Shown here: one piece after another, positions 49,671 to 62,545 of the stretch
Numbering within the stretch: position 1 is the stretch's first letter
Layout: each line of letters opens with the position of its first letter
The notes under the pieces: generated by a model
Database searches by the model: none
What the model was told of the DNA's origin: nothing
The model's input: the letters and a program-made list of their open reading frames with translations, nothing else
Source of the DNA: Dimorphilus gyrociliatus
Lineage: Eukaryota; Annelida; Polychaeta; Dinophilidae
Reading direction: 5' to 3'
Assembly (NCBI GenBank): GCA_904063045.1
Contig: CAJFCJ010000011.1
Location: 124,001 to 188,000, forward strand
Length of the DNA: 64,000 bases
Translations under genes and position numbers: made by a program

Positions 49671-52600
49671 TTATCTTGTGAAATTCTTAAAAAAATTGCA
49701 TTCTCGCTCCATCTCTTGCAGTTTACATGCAAATACTGCAACTTTGCTCTTAAGTTTCGTATTTTCTTTTACTGTCTCTTTCATTTTTAATTTATATATA
49801 TCTAGATCAGTTGTTAATTGTTTTGTTGATTGAAGAAAGATACTCCTCTCTTTATCGTATAATCTTAACTTGCTACGAAGATCTTCTAGCATTTCACAAT
49901 CCTTTTTTGACGAAATGTTTTCTTGGGCATTTATCTTATATTTAAGATTTGATGCTTCGTTATAGTATTCCATCAGCTGAACTTCTAATGACTGAACATG
50001 AGCCTCTTGCGTATATGCACTTGATCTTAGCAAATGAATTTTCCTTTTCAATGATTTTACATTATTCTTCTCCTCTTCTAAAGATTTCTCCAACTGTTTT
50101 ATTTGTTCTTCACTGCTACTTTTACAAACTTTATCTTGATAATCAAGTTCTTTCTGATGTTTTAGCGTTTCTATATGCTTACAAGCCAAAAGTCTAGCAC
50201 GTATTTCTTGATGTAACCTATGCTTCAAAGATTCTATAGTTCTTTCGAAATGATAGTTTGATGTTGAAACAGCTTCCTTTGATTCTTCTAGTGCCAATTT
50301 TGACGCCTGACAAGTTTGTAAATCGGCTTTAGTTTTAAAAAGTTGTTCTTTAAGGTCTTCAATTTCATCTTTAGAAAGTTTCATTGTCTCCTCCAAACTT
50401 TTACGTAGCTTAATTAAATTCCTTTCGTCTTCTCTTTTATTTACTTCAAGTTGTTCTTTCAATTGTTTAACGTTTATAGAGAGTTTAGTATTCATTTCTA
50501 TGTTTTCATTCAATTTTATATTAGTTTCATTAGCTTGTTCTTTAAATAAGTTTATCTCATTTCTACAATCTTTTAATTCATTCTCAGATTGCAGCAATTG
50601 AAATTCAAGCTCTCTTCTTCCTTTAACTTCCAATTTTAATTGTTCTAACGAATGTTTATGCGATTGTAATTGAGAATTTTTAAAGTGTAATTGTTCACGT
50701 AGTTGTTCCATTTCATTTCTGACTTTATTCAACTTTTCACTTACAGCCTTCTTTTCCTTTTGGCTATATGTTAAATCATTTATGAAATCATTACGAATAC
50801 TTTCAAGAGTATGTTCAAATTTTAGTTGTTCAGCACCCAAGAGTTCTTCGCTGTTTCCTAATTTCTTCTCTGAGTTCTTTAACTTCTCCTCAAGTTTTTC
50901 TTTGTCAGCTTTTAATGCTTCTACGTTAAAAAATGCTTCTTTCAACTGCTGTTCTAATTTTGACATCTGCACTTCGTACAGTTTTATTTTATCAAATAGC
51001 TGTCCTTGCTGTTTCTCGTCTAATTTGTATTGTTCTCTCAAAGATAAATGATGGTCCTTTTCGTTGTTAAGCATCTGATGATATTTACTCAGATCTTTGT
51101 TTAGATTTTCTTGTATCGATTGTAGAAACGACACTTGATTATTTAGTTGATTTATAAGAGTTTTATGTTCGCCAATTTCCAACTGACTCCTTTCCAATTC
51201 GTTTCGTAGTTTATACACAATTGCTTCTAGACTAGATCTTCCTTCATTGGCTTTTTTAAGATTTTCAGAAAGCATTTCTTTCTCTTTTTCGGCCGCTTGC
51301 CATTGGCTATTGGATTGTCTTAATTCGGCTAGTAGCGAAGAATTTTTGTCCTGGCTATCATTATACAGTTTCTCAAATTCCAAGCATGATTTACGAGCAT
51401 CTCCAAGGCGTCGTGAATTTTCTTTAATATCAACTTGCATCCTCTGAATCATATCTGCTAAACGTTCATTATTTCGTTCTAAGGCTGATTTATCAGTTTC
51501 GCATTCATTGAGAATTGATTTAATATTTTCCAAATCGCACTTTAAATCGAAATTCTCCTTGTTCTTCGATTCAAATCCGTTTAAAATTTGTTCAATGTCT
51601 TCCTTACTCATCAAATCTTCTTCCTTCATTGTATGGAGCTTTGTGCTAATATCCTTTAAATTTAATTTAACAGTTTCCATCTTACTGGAAAATCTGGATG
51701 CTTCAATGGTTTTTTCATTAACTTTTTCCTCAATGATAAGTACTTTTGTTTGTAATATTCTATTATCATTTTTAAGAATTTCAACAGCTTCTTCATATTC
51801 CGTGTGAATCTTTGTAATTTTATTATTTAATTCTGTATCCTTATTTATTAATTTCGATTGATATTCCTTTAACATAGCTGATTCCTTATTTAATTCATTA
51901 GCTAAACGACGATTCTCATTTTTAACTTTAATCATTTGTTCTTCAGTTTCCGATAAGGTTTCATTTAATTTTTTAACTATTGCCATCAATTTAACCTTTT
52001 CAAAGTAGCACTTTTGTAATTCCCTGTCTAATTCAGTGGTTTTTATGGTACTTTTAACTAAATCTTGACGAGTACCTTCAAGTTCATTATATAAAGTTTC
52101 ATTTTCAACTTGTAATTGTTTATTTTTGATTTCAGCTTCTAATAATGCTTCAAAACTATTGTTCTTATTTTCTTGTAAACTGTTAATAAGGTGTTTGTCA
52201 AGATCTTGTTTCTTATCGTAAAGTAATCTTTTAAAATGGTCTGCTTTACTTTTTTCGCATTGGTATTTATTGGTAATTAATTTTAAATCGCCCATCAATT
52301 TATCAATTTGCTGTTCATAACCTTTTAAGTTATTTGTTTGGCTTAAATCGGGAATAAACTTGTACGACTCTAATGAGTTTTTTGATGGATTATCCAATAA
52401 ATCTTGTTTCGTTTCCCTCTGAAATGTTGCTGCTTCTGCAGACAATACAGCCATACTACGTTTAATATTATCGTTAAATTTAATTAATTCATCACGTGAA
52501 TATGTTAAATTAGATTTTAAAATGTCAAATTTTAATAAATTTCCATATTTATTATTTAATTTATCTCTAAAATTAGAATCTTTCAATAAATTAACAATTT

Positions 52601-53041
52601 CTTTGGGATTCTTATCAATAACTTTTCGAGTATTGACATCTTCATCAATTAAATCTTTTATATATTGATTTTCGAGTAGTGATGTTTGTAAGTTTGCATC
52701 ATTTTCAACAATATCTAATAGATTTTGATCTTTTAGAATAAAAATTAATAAATGATCCTTTGGTATTATCTTCTTTAGTTCGTCAATATCGAATTTAGTT
52801 TGAAAATCCTTTTTCCTACAATCTATGGGATTATCTTTATCAGTCATTTGATCATTATCAAATTCTTTATTTGGATCATTTTCATTGATTTCAGAATGTA
52901 CTTGCTATAAAAAAAATGGTATGAAGGAGAAAGCAAAAGAATTTTACTGTATATTATATATATATATAGTATATACTCTTCTTGAAGGCCTACCAAGCTT
53001 TCTTTTGCAGGTATATATTTGTCTTCAGGTTTAGAGGTCAT
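49671..53041 (-). CDS. Large coiled-coil protein, unrecognised
   Basis: Exons 52994-53041 and 49671-52904 give 1093 aa. After a short N-terminal region (KFDIDELKKIIPKDHLLIFI, then LKDSNFRDKLNNKYG), residues from about 170 to the end are almost unbroken heptad-type coiled coil, rich in Glu, Lys, Leu, Asn and Gln. Examples are LKEQLEVNKREDERNLIKLR and LEQQLKEAFFNVEALKADKE. There is no membrane span and no recognisable catalytic domain. Centrosomal, basal-body and axonemal proteins commonly look like this. AK7 next door is ciliary, but neighbourhood is weak evidence in an animal genome. The single 3.2-kb exon is unusual among the multi-exon genes here. Confidence 0.8.
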
Positions 53042-53603
53042 TATCCATATAAAGATTGTATAAGGGTTAATCTAACTTGACAAAGCTGTACATAAAGAGA
53101 GAAGGAATGTTTACTAATTTATTAACTTTATTAATTCCAAATTTCTAAATATTCATTCTTATTATTGCCTTCTTTTCTTTTATGAGAGAAAGGTATAAAT
53201 AGATAGGCACGTCGATAGATTAAAAAGAGATAATAGTAAGAATTAAAATATTCAAATTTAAATATTGAAAAAGGAACGTCAAAGTTTGCTTTTCCATATT
53301 TATAGAGCAATCTTCATAAACTAATAGTTTCTTCTTGAAAACCACTCGACTATATTAGAAGGAACTATCACGTAGAGATTGTCAATATTTCTTTCAGATT
53401 GAGTGAATATTGTAATCTAATTATATAAATAGTTAACAATCATTTAAATGAGATATTTCTGTTAATTAAAAAGAAAGTTTTAAAAGAATTTTTTGTAGAC
53501 AAATTCGATATTTCTTAGAAATATTCTCGAATATACGCAAAGGGTTGTGAAAGAACCACATGTTTTTTTTCGCTCGGTTCTTTGATATCGTTGGGAGATA
53601 GAG
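53042..53603. promoter_or_regulatory. Head-to-head intergenic region, coiled-coil gene / WDR18
   Basis: About 560 bp lie between two divergent start codons, so both promoters probably lie here. No distinct motif stands out. Confidence 0.4.
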
Positions 53604-54487
53604 ATGGAAGAGGTTCAATTCTTTTATAATATAAATTCTAAAAATAAATACGTACTTAATAAAAGTTGAAAAATATCGCGATAGTTTATTGCTTTATCTA
53701 TTTACTTTTTAATACATGTACGTTCATTGATTTTGAAAAGAATTCTGATTTTTGACATGTATCTAAGTCAACTATCTCATATAATTTACTCTTTTTAACA
53801 CTTTGTTAAAATTTTAGTATTTGGATTTAACGTTATTAAATATTGTTTACATTTATGCCAAAATCCTCGAAAATTTCAGCTTCTTTTCATAACGAATAGT
53901 AGCGAATCTCCATGGACAATTTCAGCTATAGACATTAGTACGGGAAGTCCTCTAGCAACTTATAGGAATGGAATATGTAGTGAGAATGCTTTCAATTTAG
54001 TAAATAATGAATATTTGGTGGGATCAAATAAGAATTTTATGTATATATGGAGACTACATCAAGAGGTAAAGTCCTTTTGTAAAAGCCTTTATTTTTTGTT
54101 TTAACAATGAAAATTAAAACTTTTTAGGGACCTGCCCAAAAGATATTCTTTAGGAATTCAATAAATTGCTTCGATATAACTCTAGATGGTAAATTTCTAA
54201 TTGCATGTTTAGGTGAAAAAATATCAGTTTTTGAGGTATAGAACAAAATACCAACTCAACAAAAATGAAATCTCATATCAATATTTAATCCTATGTATTT
54301 ATAGTTGTCTACTGGAAGCCAAATATGTAATTTATCTGCTCACTATTTGCCTATTAAAAAAATCAAATTAGCTCAAGACGATTCTTTTTTCGTTACCGTT
54401 GGTTCGGATTCTTTCGCTGTTCTTTGGACATTGAAAAAGTAATACATAAATAAATATATATACATATATAGTCTATATATCTTACAC

Positions 54488-54526
<39 letters not shown>

Positions 54527-55473
54527 ATTCAAATGTAATTAAAGCTAATAACTTAATCTTCTCAATTCTTCAATATATTTTTCAGTACCGCAAATGAAAC
54601 TCATCAAGAATACGAACTATGTCGATTGAATGGGCATAGTGGGGCAATAAATGATGTTTTTCTTTCACATGGAGGATTAAACTGTACAATTTACACTGCA
54701 TCATCCGATCACTCTTGTATTGTAAGATTTTAACAGTCTAATATAACATTGAAACATATTTCAATAAGTCATCTTTTTTACCTAGCTATGGAATACAAAA
54801 GGATCAGTATTAAAAAAAGTTGTTTGCCAAAATGCGTTACAATGTGTTACTGTTGACTGCCAAACTGGTGTTATTTATCTAGGCGATGCTAAAGGCAATA
54901 TCATATTGAATAAGGTACTCTTTAGAAATATATATTTGTGAGGTTGTTTTATAGTTTTTTCTTTTGCAGAATGATTCAACTGTATCAATAAAAGCCGCAA
55001 GGTGCGTTTCATTACTTTAAACTCGTATAAGTTTATACAGTATAATTTTTTATATTTATTTTTTTAAAGTTCTGAAATAAGATGCTTATCTTTAAATATC
55101 GATACATCTGTACTTGCTAGCGCAAGCACAGATAAAACTGTTAAACTCTGGAACAGTTCTCGAAAAGAAACCATTGATTGTATAAAAGTAATTACATTAA
55201 CAGGTATTAAATACTTTTATTGTTCAATTTATACTAAAATTGTAACTATGACTCTAATAGTAGAATATGAAATAAGTAACAATTTTACTTTCAGGATTTG
55301 CTACTAATTTACAATTTTTTATGGCTCCTTCCGGTTTGGGATTGAAGAAATCAAATTTAACATTGGAACCAATACCTATAGCTAAATCTATGCAGAGTTC
55401 TAAAGAAAATATGAACGTATTAACTAAAATAATAAATCAATCTGTAAGTTTAACATTCAGGAAGGCCTTTTAG
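53604..55473 (+). CDS. WDR18: WDR18/Ipi3, rixosome WD40 protein
   Basis: Nine exons: 53604-53651, 53880-54065, 54128-54235, 54305-54438, 54586-54721, 54786-54914, 54970-55001, 55070-55203 and 55295-55473 (361 aa). WD blades are visible at WTISAIDISTGSPLATYRNG, NKNFMYIWRLHQEGPAQKIF, LSTGSQICNLSAHYLPIKKI with VLWTLKN, NGHSGAINDVFLSHGG with SSDHSCILWN, and ASASTDKTVKLWNSSRK. NLQFFMAPSGL and a final short helix follow, as in WDR18. In other animals WDR18 works with PELP1, TEX10 and SENP3 in pre-60S ribosome maturation. The first exon (MEEVQFFYNINSKNKY) uses a weak GTACTT donor and is the least certain part. The C-terminal coiled coil of vertebrate WDR18 is missing or very short. Confidence 0.85.
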
Positions 55474-58120
55474 AAAATCATTTTCACTAATCATGTTTTA
55501 TATCTGTTGATTAGAGCTAAAAAAGAAAGCGAAGATATGTTAAAAGAATATTTGGCTATATTTTTTTATAAACATTTATTGCAAATCTATTCAAAAAGTT
55601 GTAAAGATCTTCATTAAAAGATTATATGTAGATATTCTAAGGAAAGTATAGAAGTAAATTGTGAAAACTCATATAATAAATTACAAAAAATTTGTTGAAA
55701 CATTAAAAATGATATTATGTATCAATTAAGGCCACGATAGATTAACAATTGTCAATAGTTCTAAAGCAGTAGTCTGTTTTTTTGAAGCAGATGCTGGTAA
55801 TCTGCATCGTAAAGAGTCTTTGTCTCAAATTCCAGATGGTTTCCATTGATTTACTGCTCTTGTCTCCTGTTGAGCACTGTTCAATTTTTTTTTCACATGA
55901 TCTTTTTCCCCCTACTATTTCCCATACTTCATCTATATCTTGAATATTTATCAAAGTGCTCCATATTTCTATTGAAAGGGCAAACACTAGTAAAACAACT
56001 ACGTCTCGAAATGTCTTAGAACGAACAGGAGTGCTTATGTTGCAGTGTCTTCTAGTTACTATCAACCTAATGCTAATTTTTTTCAGTAATTTGATTGCAG
56101 TTTTATAAGCCTAGTTCAAGGTTGGCGTTAGCCTATTAATCATGCTTTGAATATCAAAGAGTCTTACATTATAGTAAGAAAAATTTATTATTTCAAAAAC
56201 CTTGAACAAACTTGACAAACAGAAAACGTATCCATAAATATGAGATATAGAGTAAGTTTTTCACAAACAAAAATTTATATATATATATATATCGATTAAA
56301 GTTTAGCCTGTATTTGCAGTAGGATCGTTAAGTTTAGAATTTGATTGTAGATAGATAGTTAAATAATCTTTATCAACTATCTGAGCAACAATCAAAATTT
56401 AACTAAACGACTAAAATGTAATTTAATTAATCGTTGAATAAAGCATTAAATTTGAATGTGATAGCTTTTCAAATTTGTTTGAAAGGAAGTGTCTGAAAAA
56501 GATAAGAAATGAAATATTTATATGTACGAATATCATTGTTATCTACTGATAGATTATATATATAATGTATATTTAATGCTATTTAAAGATAACGTCTGTA
56601 ATTATTGAAAGATATAGTAACTAAATGTTAAAATATGGCAATAATTTAAAAAGAAAAATTACCTTATAAAATTCAATTTGTAGTAATATTTCTTATTTCT
56701 TAGGCTCTAATGTCTATTTGCATAGAGTTGACTTAAAGTATGTTAAACATTCTTTTCCTGACGGTGTTCGAATTTAAAATAGCTAGGTGTGCATACATCT
56801 GTAGACGTCAGCTTGTGTACACGTGACGTGCTCCGTGGCGTCGTTCGATTCTTTTTCTCTCTATTTCCTATCCCCTAGTTATCTCTGGTTATAGAATCCT
56901 TTATATTACATCTACACTATATATATATATATATATTGTATATTTGTAATTTAATACATAGATGTATTTTCATTACTTCGTATCATTTTCAAAAGTTTTA
57001 TATACTAACTTATGTTTCCTTTACATTGTTTCTCTTTTTAACGATGCATAATAATACAGTCCATTCGTCGTTCCTTACTCTCTTCTTCTTCTTCTGTTAG
57101 CTTTTCCGTTATTCTAACATAGTGCGTCTAAGGTAGGAAAATAAAAAAAAACAACAAGAACAACGCAAGGAAAGTATTAGATAAACCTTTTATCAACATT
57201 CCTATTTTTTTCAATATAGTCCACCTTAAAAAATATTGAAGTAAAAGTTCACGCGAAAAGCTAAATCAAATAAAAAAAAACTCTTATAAGTTCAAAATGG
57301 CGTAGAATCAATATTATTTTTTTTTTTGGTTAAAAATTTCTACTAAAACAAGTTTAATGTTAAATTATCCTTAGAGATTATTATTCTTAATTATTGTCTA
57401 ATTTGTCTAATTATCAAATTCCATGACTTACTTATTAAACTATTATAGGTGGCGATTGATTAGGTAATTCTCTTTAATTGGAATAAGGGTAAGGAGACAT
57501 ACATTTTTCGCATTAATGTTTATCCCATAAACGATTTATTAAATTATATTTAAGCCTATAGAAAATGTTACGTAATACTTTAAGTATTTTGTATTAGAGC
57601 TTAGATATCGATTTTTTTTTGTAGTTTTACTTTAAGCTAAACTGATGATGACTATGGTTATTATGCTATTTAATCATATAATTGAATAGTGAATTTTGTA
57701 CTGTCTTGTCAGAGCTTAGCAAAGTTTATAGTTTGAATTTATATACTTTTTTTAAAAAACACTTTCTTTTAACGTTGTTCATGCTATGCTATGTTTAATA
57801 ATCAAATGCTAGAAACATGTAGTATTTAAAATTGGCGCCATTTTGTTAAATTTCCAAGCGCGGTGTCCGAAATATAGAATGTTATTTCGCTACACATACT
57901 ACAACAACAATTACTTCGTAAACAATAGCATTTTACAAAATTTGCTAGATTTTAATTGACTATTCTACTTAATAAATTTTGTTATTTTTGTAAAGATTAT
58001 TTGTAACTTTTAAAAGTTTTAGTAAGATTTCTGAGCTCGAGATAAAATGTTGTAATATTCGAATACAATGCGTCAGTGAACCGCAATTTTTCTTCGATTT
58101 ATCATTAACTAGGGATAATT
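55474..58120. other. Intergenic upstream of DDX46
   Basis: This 2.6-kb gap is mostly AT-rich, with a TA run at 56916-56938. A 107-codon minus-strand frame (55742-56065) has one hydrophobic stretch and many cysteines, but it lacks an upstream ATG in frame and is not annotated. A higher-GC patch near 56790-56850 (TAGACGTCAGCTTGTGTACA, then CGTGACGTGCTC) contains CRE-like TGACGT cores. The region just before 58121 is the DDX46 promoter and 5' UTR. Confidence 0.5.
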
Positions 58121-61100
58121 ATGGCCAAGGATTCAAAGTAAGTATTCAAGGAAATAATTTTTGTTTGATTTATATAAGTTTCATTGCTAAAAACTTACTA
58201 TGAACATAGATCTTCGAGGAAACGTTCACGGTCTCGTTCTCACTCTCATAGTCCTAAGCGTTCAAGACGCTCAAGAAGTCGCTCAAGAAATAGGAGACGT
58301 AAAGATGATGCTTCATCACCTGATCGAAGACGTAGGAGATCAAAATCACGAGAGAGACGAGGCAGACGAAGATCACGTAGTCCGAGACGCCGGAGACGAT
58401 CCCATAGTCGATCCCGAAGTCGTGAAAACCGAGAAAGTCGCGAAAATCGTGAAAATCGTGATAGACGTTCAAGAAGCAGAAGTATAAATCGTAGAAGAAC
58501 CGGTAAGGACTATAGTCCCGAAAAAACATCTCCACCTCCTGTAAAATCTTCAAATTGGGACATCGGGGGTCCCGAAGAACGTAAGAAGAAGGAAAGTCTA
58601 GCAAAAGGTAGTGAAGGAGCCACTGTTATTAAAGAAGCCATTACTGAGGGTCAAGTTGACAAAGATGAAGAGCAAAAGCGTTTAGAAGAAGAAATGAAAA
58701 AAAGGCGGGAAAGAATAGAGAGATGGAGAGCTGAACGTAAAAAGAAGCCAGATGTTCCTGAAGTACTACAAACTGCAAAAAAATGGACCCTAGAAGATGA
58801 CGATGATGATGACGAGGAGGGTAATGGAGAGAAGAAAGAAGAGGAAAAGAAGGAAAATGGTGAAGAAACTCTGGAGGTAAAAAAAGACGAGCCACCTCAG
58901 AAAGAGGCGGAAGAGGAAGAAGAAGAAGAAGAAGACCCATTGGAACTTTATATGCAATCAGTTCAGAATGAAGTGAAAATGATTGAAAAGCAAGATCTAA
59001 AAAATTCTAAAGTAACGGTTATCAAAGCAGTAGCACGACCCAAGAAGAAACGAGGGGAGTTGATGGAGAGTAACGCTGACATGATGGAATACTCCTCGGA
59101 AGAAGATGAGGAGGATTTAAATGATGCAATGGCCGGTTTAAGGAATAAAAAGAAGGAACTGGTAATGGTTGATCATAGTAAAATCTATTATAGGCCCTTC
59201 CGTAAAGACTTTTATGTTGAGGTACCTGAACTGCAGAGAATGACCAGTGAAGAAGTTGAGCAATATAGGCAACAACTGGAAGGTATAAAAATCAGAGGTA
59301 AGCATTGTCCTAAACCAATTAAAAATTGGGCTCAAGCTGGCGTATCAAAGAGAGTCATGGAAAGCTTGAAAAAGAATAGCTTTGATAAACCAACTCCAAT
59401 TCAATCACAAGCTATTCCGGCTGTTATGAGCGGTAGAGATCTAATAGGAATTGCTAAAACTGGTAGTGGTAAAACACTAGCTTTTATTATTCCAATGTTT
59501 CGTCATATTCTTGATCAAGAGCCTCTTGATGACGAGGACGGGCCAATTGCAATAGTACTCACTCCTACTCGAGAATTAGCTATGCAGATTGTCAAAGAAT
59601 GCAAGAAATTTACAAAAAATCTTAACTTGAGAGCTGTTGCAGTTTATGGTGGAACTGGTATTTCCGAACAAATTGCAGAATTGAAAAAAAAGTGCGAAAT
59701 AGTAGTTTGTACACCTGGTAGAATGATTGATATGTTAGCTGCCAATGGTGGTAGGGTAACAAACTTAAGGAGAATTACTTATGTTGTTCTAGACGAAGCC
59801 GACAGAATGTTTGATATGGGTTTTGAACCTCAAGTTATGCGTATAATAGACAATGTCAGACCCGATAGGCAAACTGTTATGTTCTCAGCCACATTTCCCC
59901 GCCAAATGGAAGCTCTGGCCAGGAGAATATTAAATAAACCATTGGAAATCCAGGTGGGAGGAAGAAGTGTAGTTTGTGCAGAAGTCACACAGCATGTGTT
60001 GGTTCTGGAAGAAGACACAAAATTTCTCAAGCTGTTGGAATTGTTAGGAATTTATCAAGAGGAAGGTTCAGTTCTTGTTTTTGTTGATAAACAAGAAAAT
60101 GCTGATGACTTGATGAAAGTATTATTGAAACATTCCTATCCCTGCATGTCCTTACATGGAGGTATAGATCAATATGATCGAGACTCTATCATTGTTGACT
60201 TCAAGAATGGATCTATCAGACTATTAGTTGCTACCTCTGTAGCGGCTAGGGGATTGGACGTGAAGCAATTAAATTTGGTAGTGAACTACGACGCACCGAA
60301 CCATTATGAAGATTACGTTCACAGATGTGGCAGGACCGGTAGGGCGGGAAATAAAGGTTTCGCATATACTTTTATAACTAGGGATCAAGCGAGACACGCA
60401 GGAGATATAATTAAGGCTTTAGAACTCTCAAGTAGCAAAGTTCCAGATGATCTGAGGGAATTATGGGACGACTATAAAAGAGAACAGGAAGCCCAAGGGC
60501 GAACCGTAAAATCTAAGTCCGGTTTTGGCGGGAAAGGATTTAAATTTGACGAGTCTGAAGCGCAAGCTGTTGAAGAGAAGAAAAAATTGCAAAAGAAAGC
60601 CTTGGGCTTGCAAGACTCAGATGATGAAGACGTTAGTGAAGATATTGAGCAGCAGATTGAAGACATGTTTCAATCGAAAAGACGAGTTACTGATGTCAGC
60701 ACACCCGCTGTTACTACTGCTCCTGCAGCAACTCCCACTCCTCAAACTACAACTCAAAAGACTGCTAATATAGACAAGTTGCAATTAGCGAAAGAATTGG
60801 CTAATAAAATCAATGCGCAAAAGAAACCAGCAGAAGCCGGAGACCTCTCCCAGCAAAAAGCAACGGCTGCTTTCCTGAAAGATGGTGTTATTCAACCTAT
60901 CTTATCATCAAAGACATATGCGGAGAGAATAGCTGCTAATTTGAATGCTAAACTAGGCTATTCACCTTCCGAGGGTGCGGCAATAAGAGCAATGGCCGAC
61001 GATGAGAAGGATGGAGCATTCAAAAAGTATGAAGAAGAACTGGAAATAAATGACTTTCCCCAATCGGCCAGATGGAAAGTTACATCTAAGGAAGCTCTCG

Positions 61101-61333
61101 CTCAAATTATGGAATATAGCGATGCCGGCATAACGGTTAGAGGAACTTATGTTCCAACAGGGAAAAATCCTCCAGAAGATGAAAGAAAGCTATACTTAGC
61201 AATAGAAGCCACAACAGAGTTGGCGATTCAAAAAGCTAGAAAAGAGGTTACTCGTTTAATAAAGGAAGAACTTCTAAGGTTATCTACATCATCTGGTCAG
61301 ACTATAAATAAAGGAAGATACAAAGTTCTTTAG
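58121..61333 (+). CDS. DDX46: DDX46/Prp5 DEAD-box RNA helicase
   Basis: Exon 58121-58137 (five codons plus two bases) joins across a 72-bp intron to 58210-61333, giving 1046 aa (vertebrate DDX46 about 1030). The N-terminus is an RS domain (SRKRSRSRSHSHSPKRSRRS). A charged region and a conserved stretch (DHSKIYYRPFRKDFYVEVPE) follow. The helicase core has the Q motif PTPIQSQAIP, motif I AKTGSGKT, PTRELA, DEAD (VLDEADRMFDMGFEPQ), SAT (MFSATFPRQ), ARGLDV and HRCGRTGRAG. The C-terminus includes AKLGYSPSEG and GTYVPTGKNPPEDERKLYL. DDX46 remodels U2 snRNP during branch-site recognition. An AATAAA at 61469-61474 is the likely poly(A) signal. Confidence 0.97.
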
Positions 61334-61468
61334 GTTGTTGTCTTTATATATGAATATATATAAATACTGGTATATAAGAATGTATATACAGTATATATAT
61401 ATGTATATATAGAAGTTTTATATATGTATGTATCAATATTTAAATATATACATGTATATGTATGTTTC

Positions 61469-61474
61469 AATAAA
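61469..61474 (+). terminator. DDX46: Poly(A) signal AATAAA of DDX46
   Basis: AATAAA occurs 136 bp after the stop codon, following TATA-rich 3' UTR sequence. Confidence 0.55.
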
Positions 61475-61717
61475 GAAAATATTTCAATTTTTACCATATA
61501 AACAAGAAGTGTATTACCAACATTAAAACATCTGACGGAAAAGAATTTATCTAATTATACCGAAATGATAAGCCAAAAGCAGGTGTTTTTACTCGATTTT
61601 GTTGGATCCTTCTTTAAACAATAGTCTGATTAATGCTTGTCTTTTAAATTAAAAGAGTAGCAAAATGTTATCGTTTTAATGGATTGAGCAATATATTATC
61701 AATTATTCGTATTGAAA

Positions 61718-61730
61718 AGAGAGAGAGAGA

Positions 61731-61759
<29 letters not shown>
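61718..61759. repeat. Compound (GA)n(GT)n microsatellite
   Basis: A run of GA units switches directly to GT units, about 42 bp in all. Confidence 0.9.
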
Positions 61760-61764
<5 letters not shown>

Positions 61765-62421
61765 GACAAAATGATAGGAAATAGAAAGAAAGAAAAAGAT
61801 AAATTTAGTAGTGTTAGTAGAATAAGAAAATAATAGGAAGATACTGCATAAAAAGTTAATTAAAGACAAATATGAAATAAGTGAGTTAATTTATTTGCAT
61901 ATATTATTGGCACATTCAGCAAAAAAAATAACTTCTAACAAGAAAAACTATTATCACTATTTATCATGGTTTGTTATCTTTTTATTATTATTTAAGTAAA
62001 TTTTTAATCATTTAAGCATTATTGTCATTATTATTATTAAAATGGTAATGTAAGAGTGGTAATATTTATCGTTATTATTACATTATTACTGTCAAACGTC
62101 TTTACAACGCTATGCAAAGTTTTAAATGTTAACACTTTTCTAGTTTTTTTTTTCTTTTCCTTATTTTTTACGATTAATACAGAAATACATTAACTTCTTC
62201 TTATCTATAAGTTTCAAATAAATACTTTCAGACGTGTCTAAAACGCTAATTGTCGGAAGAGAGAGAAAAGAGTCAGCTGTGAAGACTTTCCATCATTCTC
62301 CAAAAACTTTTCAAAGGTTCCATACTATGAGGAAAGATAGACAGAGAGACAGAGAAATATAGTTATTAACTATATATAAATTAACTTATAAAGAGAAAGT
62401 TTAAGTGTAGCGATACATATG

Positions 62422-62428
<7 letters not shown>

Positions 62429-62461
<33 letters not shown>

Positions 62462-62490
62462 TAGAGAGAAAGAGAGATAGAGAAAAGAGA
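62429..62490. repeat. (GA)n microsatellite
   Basis: About 30 bp of pure AG units are followed by interrupted GAGA/GATAGA sequence, directly downstream of the basigin-like gene. Confidence 0.9.
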
Positions 62491-62545
62491 AAATGTAGAA
62501 TTTAGAGTTCCATTGTCTTCTCATCACGTGCAGATAAAAGAAAAT

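Larger units (their letters stand above)
61334..62545. other. Convergent 3' region with microsatellites
   Basis: These are the 3' flanks of DDX46 and the basigin-like gene. It contains a compound (GA)n(GT)n repeat at 61718-61759 and a long GA tract at 62429-62490, close to the basigin-like stop codon. No gene is seen. Confidence 0.6.

Noticed and set aside
54489-54522. Long TA run in a WDR18 intron as a possible mobile-element target
   Set aside because: It is an ordinary microsatellite like many others here, with no inverted repeats or insertion around it.
55742-56065. Minus-strand 107-codon frame with a hydrophobic stretch and several cysteines
   Set aside because: It has no ATG at its start and an in-frame stop just upstream. 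I found no supporting splice partner, so it could be chance.
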